A DNA stretch of 64,000 bases, taken from the NCBI GenBank assembly GCA_026391455.1, contig JAPLEH010000031.1, positions 121,391 to 185,390 of the forward strand. The letters are read 5' to 3'. This stretch comes from Bacteroidota bacterium (GTDB lineage Bacteria > Bacteroidota > Bacteroidia > Chitinophagales > Chitinophagaceae). The position numbers and the translations under genes were made by a program. Shown in pieces: positions 61,490 through 64,000 of the stretch. The first letter of the stretch is position 1; each line of letters begins with the position of its first letter. The notes below the pieces were generated by a model. The model ran no database searches. It was not told the DNA's origin and was given only the letters and a program-made list of their open reading frames with translations.

Positions 61490-62268
61490 TTCCAGTGCTC
61501 TTTATCGAAATCAAGCAGAACTGTCCTTAACGGGGCGGTTCTTTTTGTTTCGGGATAGATCTCAGACAACTCCCTGCGGGTCACCTTCAGCTCCGTGAGC
61601 TTTTGAATACGTTTACGCTCAATGAATATACCAGCAGAAATGAGCAACGATGAAATGAACGTTACCATAAAATAGATCAAAAAGGTATCTTCCACATACT
61701 GGGGCTTTACCTGATTATTGGCATCCAATTGTGCTTTGAATACATAATACATCAGGTAGATGATGGTGTAACAACCGTAGGCAAACAACAAAGAGGATAC
61801 GATCAGGGCCTTACCTGTAGCTTTATGATGTACGATCGCCAGTTTTACCTGACGGGTGAAAAAGTACAGGCAATAACTGAACACCAGGGGAAGACCAGGA
61901 GCAAGTATAATTGTAATAGCATCAATATTCAATCCCGTAAACGCAATCACGATCGCTTCCCAGGCGAGAAACGCAACAATGAGCTGGTGCATCCGCTTTT
62001 GGAAACGACGGGTTGTACTGAAATAGGTCAGAAAGTAAAGCATCAGCGGTACATCCAGCAGGTTATTGGCAAGCCCCCAATAGTACACCACATTGGCAGG
62101 CGCATGAATATATCCCGCTGTAAACATATTATACATTACCACACTGAAATAGTAAATGAATAAAGCGGGAAAGCTCCTGTAAGTTGCCAGCCGGAGTACA
62201 GCAATGAGTAAAACTGGAAGAAACAACGCAAAGGTTGAAATAAAGGCCATAATAGAATTCCAGGTCAT
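61486..62268 (-). CDS. Hypothetical membrane protein with about seven helices
   Basis: This 260-residue protein has around seven hydrophobic segments (FISTFALFLPVLLIAVLRLA, VPLMLYFLTYFST, YLMYYVFKAQL, FMVTFISSLLISAGIF) and a charged C-terminal tail. It is an inner-membrane protein of unknown role. It ends convergently within the acyl-CoA dehydrogenase gene. The 189-base gap upstream leads to the divergent amidase gene. Confidence 0.75.
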   Translation of the reverse strand: MTWNSIMAFISTFALFLPVLLIAVLRLATYRSFPALFIYYFSVVMYNMFTAGYIHAPANVVYYWGLANNLLDVPLMLYFLTYFSTTRRFQKRMHQLIVAFLAWEAIVIAFTGLNIDAITIILAPGLPLVFSYCLYFFTRQVKLAIVHHKATGKALIVSSLLFAYGCYTIIYLMYYVFKAQLDANNQVKPQYVEDTFLIYFMVTFISSLLISAGIFIERKRIQKLTELKVTRRELSEIYPETKRTAPLRTVLLDFDKEHWN

Positions 62269-62457
62269 AGGTCAGGTTTTCAAGGATAAAGATTAATAAC
62301 GCTTGTTCGGTCAGGTAAAATGGTATGCAATATTAACGAGAGTCTTTTCTCAAAAGTGTTTAACATCATTGCTTTGTATCAAAATCGAGTAGAAGTTTGA
62401 TAAACATTCGTAATACTACGGAACACCCCCTGCGGTTTTTTTTATTAACTTTCAGGG

Positions 62458-63639
62458 ATGTTACGATTCGGACTTTTATTAATGCTGTTATACAGCCAGC
62501 AGATTCATTCTCAAGAAACTACGAGTAAATACTTATATGGGAGGACTAAGGGAAGTTTACCCTACCTGGATTATGGCCTTGGAGTGGACCGCCTTGGTGC
62601 CGCCAAGATGACCTTTCTGGATACCGGTGTTTTACTCAAAGTAACAGACAGCACGATCGTGAATTATAAAGTGCAGTTATCTGCGGCCCACTCCGCCTGG
62701 TTATCCCGCGAAAATTTCAGAAAAGATACGTTGGTAAAAGTACCCGGCTATTACCTGAGCAGCAGCCTGCTCATTAATGGGGATGATAAATACGACTATG
62801 TCACCGTTTCGCTGGATGAAAAACTTCCTTACCGGAGCATACAGCAGATCAACCCCTCCCGGATCGTAGTGGATATTTTTGGTACCTCCAGCAATACCAA
62901 CTGGATTACGCACCGTACCACTGCCAAAGAAATAAAAAACGTTTGGCACGAACAGGTGGAAGACGATGTATACCGGGTGATCATCGAACTGAACCACGAT
63001 CAGCATTGGGGCTACAGTATTTTTTACCGGGAAAAAAAATTAGTGATCAAAGTAAAACGGCAGCCCAAAGATCTGGGCATCGAACACCTGAAAATAGCCG
63101 TGGATGCCGGACATGGAGGCGACAATACCGGGGCCAGCGGGGTAAAGACCGGCATACAGGAAAAAAAATACACGTTACTCATTGCCAAACAACTCGAACA
63201 TGAGCTGCTGGATAAAAATGCCACGGTATTCATGACCCGTACCAAAGATACCAGCCTCAGTATGCTGGAACGTATAGCCATGGTACAAAAAGAAGACCCC
63301 GACTTTCTCATCAGTATTCACCTCAATTCTTCGGTAAAGGACAGTGTACGCGGAGTAAGCACGTATTACCGGTATATCGGGTTTCGCCCGCTTACCCAAT
63401 ATATTCAGCAAAGCCTGCTCGAAACAGGGCAACTGGCCGATTTTGGCAATGTGGGCAATTTCAATTTTGCATTAAGCGGCCCCACCGATTACCCCAATTG
63501 TCTGGTGGAAGTTGCTTTCTTAAGCAATAAGGAAGATGAACAACTCATTCTGAAACCAGAATTTCATAAACATGTAGCCGAACATATCGTGAAAGGAATA
63601 AAGGAGTGGCTGAAAGCGTGTAGGAAAGAGGTTCCATAG
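62458..63639 (+). CDS. N-acetylmuramoyl-L-alanine amidase (Amidase_3) with AMIN-like region
   Basis: The 393-residue protein starts MLRFGLLLMLLYSQQIHSQE, a signal peptide. The first 200 residues contain strand-rich AMIN-like segments (YRSIQQINPSRIVVDIFGTS, VYRVIIELNHDQHWGYSIFY). The Amidase_3 domain follows with zinc ligands in AVDAGHGGDNTGASG (His), IQEKKYTLLIAKQ (Glu) and LISIHLNSSV (His), and a late catalytic Glu in LVEVAFLSNKEDE. It cuts the amide between MurNAc and the stem peptide, probably during cell separation. Confidence 0.92.
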   Translation: MLRFGLLLMLLYSQQIHSQETTSKYLYGRTKGSLPYLDYGLGVDRLGAAKMTFLDTGVLLKVTDSTIVNYKVQLSAAHSAWLSRENFRKDTLVKVPGYYLSSSLLINGDDKYDYVTVSLDEKLPYRSIQQINPSRIVVDIFGTSSNTNWITHRTTAKEIKNVWHEQVEDDVYRVIIELNHDQHWGYSIFYREKKLVIKVKRQPKDLGIEHLKIAVDAGHGGDNTGASGVKTGIQEKKYTLLIAKQLEHELLDKNATVFMTRTKDTSLSMLERIAMVQKEDPDFLISIHLNSSVKDSVRGVSTYYRYIGFRPLTQYIQQSLLETGQLADFGNVGNFNFALSGPTDYPNCLVEVAFLSNKEDEQLILKPEFHKHVAEHIVKGIKEWLKACRKEVP

Positions 63640-64000
63640 GTTCCATAGGTTTAAGAAGTTCAATAGGTTGGCTGTTTCAAGCCATTGTTGTCCGGTAAAA
63701 CTATTTATTAGTTTGAAAATCAATTCAGACCCCTCCCCAAAGGAGAGGGGCTAGAACCCGCTCTGGGGCAATGTTTCAGGGCTTTGCAAAAACTTTCCCC
63801 GGACAATAATGGTTTCAAGCTCGCGGCTCGCAGCCATTGCTGTCCGGGGAATTTTTTATAAATATTGAGACCCTTTGATTTTGAATCAATTTTGTATCAA
63901 ATTGAGGATTTTATCAACTCCAAGCCCCCTATGTTATAAAAAGTGAGGGAGTGAATGTTTGTATTCCTACCCGTTTGGCTCTTTTGAGCAGTGATTTTTC
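63640..64000. other. Intergenic end of window
   Basis: No gene is seen. It contains a GGTTCCATA direct repeat (about 63629-63649), copies of the GCCATTG-TGTCCGG arm described above, and GC-rich palindromic pieces typical of repeated extragenic sequence. Confidence 0.4.
63795..63857 (+). terminator. Long imperfect hairpin with T-run
   Basis: An 18-base arm starting TTCCCCGGACA (63795-63812) pairs with CCATTGCTGTCCGGGGAA (63834-63851) with two mismatches, and TTTTTT follows at 63852-63857. A third, partial copy of the arm, GCCATTGTTGTCCGG, lies at about 63680-63695. It may terminate the amidase transcript or be a small repeated extragenic element. Confidence 0.55.

Overview
The window looks like a chromosomal segment of a Bacteroidota bacterium, most likely family Chitinophagaceae. 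The support is indirect: a secreted protein with a type IX secretion sorting tail, DUF2911/DUF3078/DUF5522-type proteins, LytS/LytTR signalling, several promoters of the Bacteroidota form TTG-N19-21-TAnnTTTG, weak Shine-Dalgarno signals and frequent TTG starts. There are no rRNA or tRNA genes, insertion sequences or CRISPR arrays, and no convincing prophage. The core genes polA, uvrB, recA and trmB anchor it as chromosome.

Layout. 1-4.3 kb: small enzymes and regulators on the plus strand (NTF2-like, DUF2911, VOC, TfoX, YciI, AraC, DUF6265). 4.3-11.9 kb: minus-strand genes (DUF1579 lipoprotein, truncated haemoglobin, PfkB sugar kinase, DsbA-like, sterol desaturase, retropepsin-like protease, DNA polymerase I). 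12.1-15.7 kb: two linked P-loop ATPases, the second with an AT-rich Sel1-like repeat region. 15.7-17.5 kb: two tandem small membrane proteins and a lipoprotein with no ordinary start codon. 17.6-28.7 kb: uvrB, three tandem ~800-residue MG2/plug-like surface proteins, an Asp/Asn-hydroxylase-like protein and an HEXXH protein. 28.7-33.9 kb: an accessory cluster (unknown protein, glycosyltransferase, two tail-collar proteins, signal-less ABC-type binding protein, formyltransferase). 34-46.9 kb: T9SS cargo, PKHD hydroxylase, YceI, recA, alkyltransferase-like protein, trmB, DUF3078, LRR protein, HxlR-controlled pair. 47.2-49.4 kb: a Fic protein with a changed catalytic motif, its dense operator region, and four tandem ~183-bp units that look like a structured RNA array on the minus strand. 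49.4-52.3 kb: Lrp regulator, ABC permease, GT2. 52.3-57.3 kb: an AT-rich RiPP locus with a lanthipeptide-type precursor, S41 protease, LytS/LytTR pair and LanC cyclase, but no LanB dehydratase in view. 57.4-64 kb: lipoprotein, truncated gene, hydrolase/MarR pair with an operator, acyl-CoA dehydrogenase, amidase, and a terminal inverted repeat.

The most notable items are the tandem RNA-like array (48.5-49.3 kb), the LanC-without-LanB RiPP locus (52.5-57.3 kb), the ATPase pair (12.1-15.7 kb) and the tail-collar/glycosyltransferase/formyltransferase cluster (28.7-33.9 kb). All motif and promoter calls were made by eye; no database search was run.
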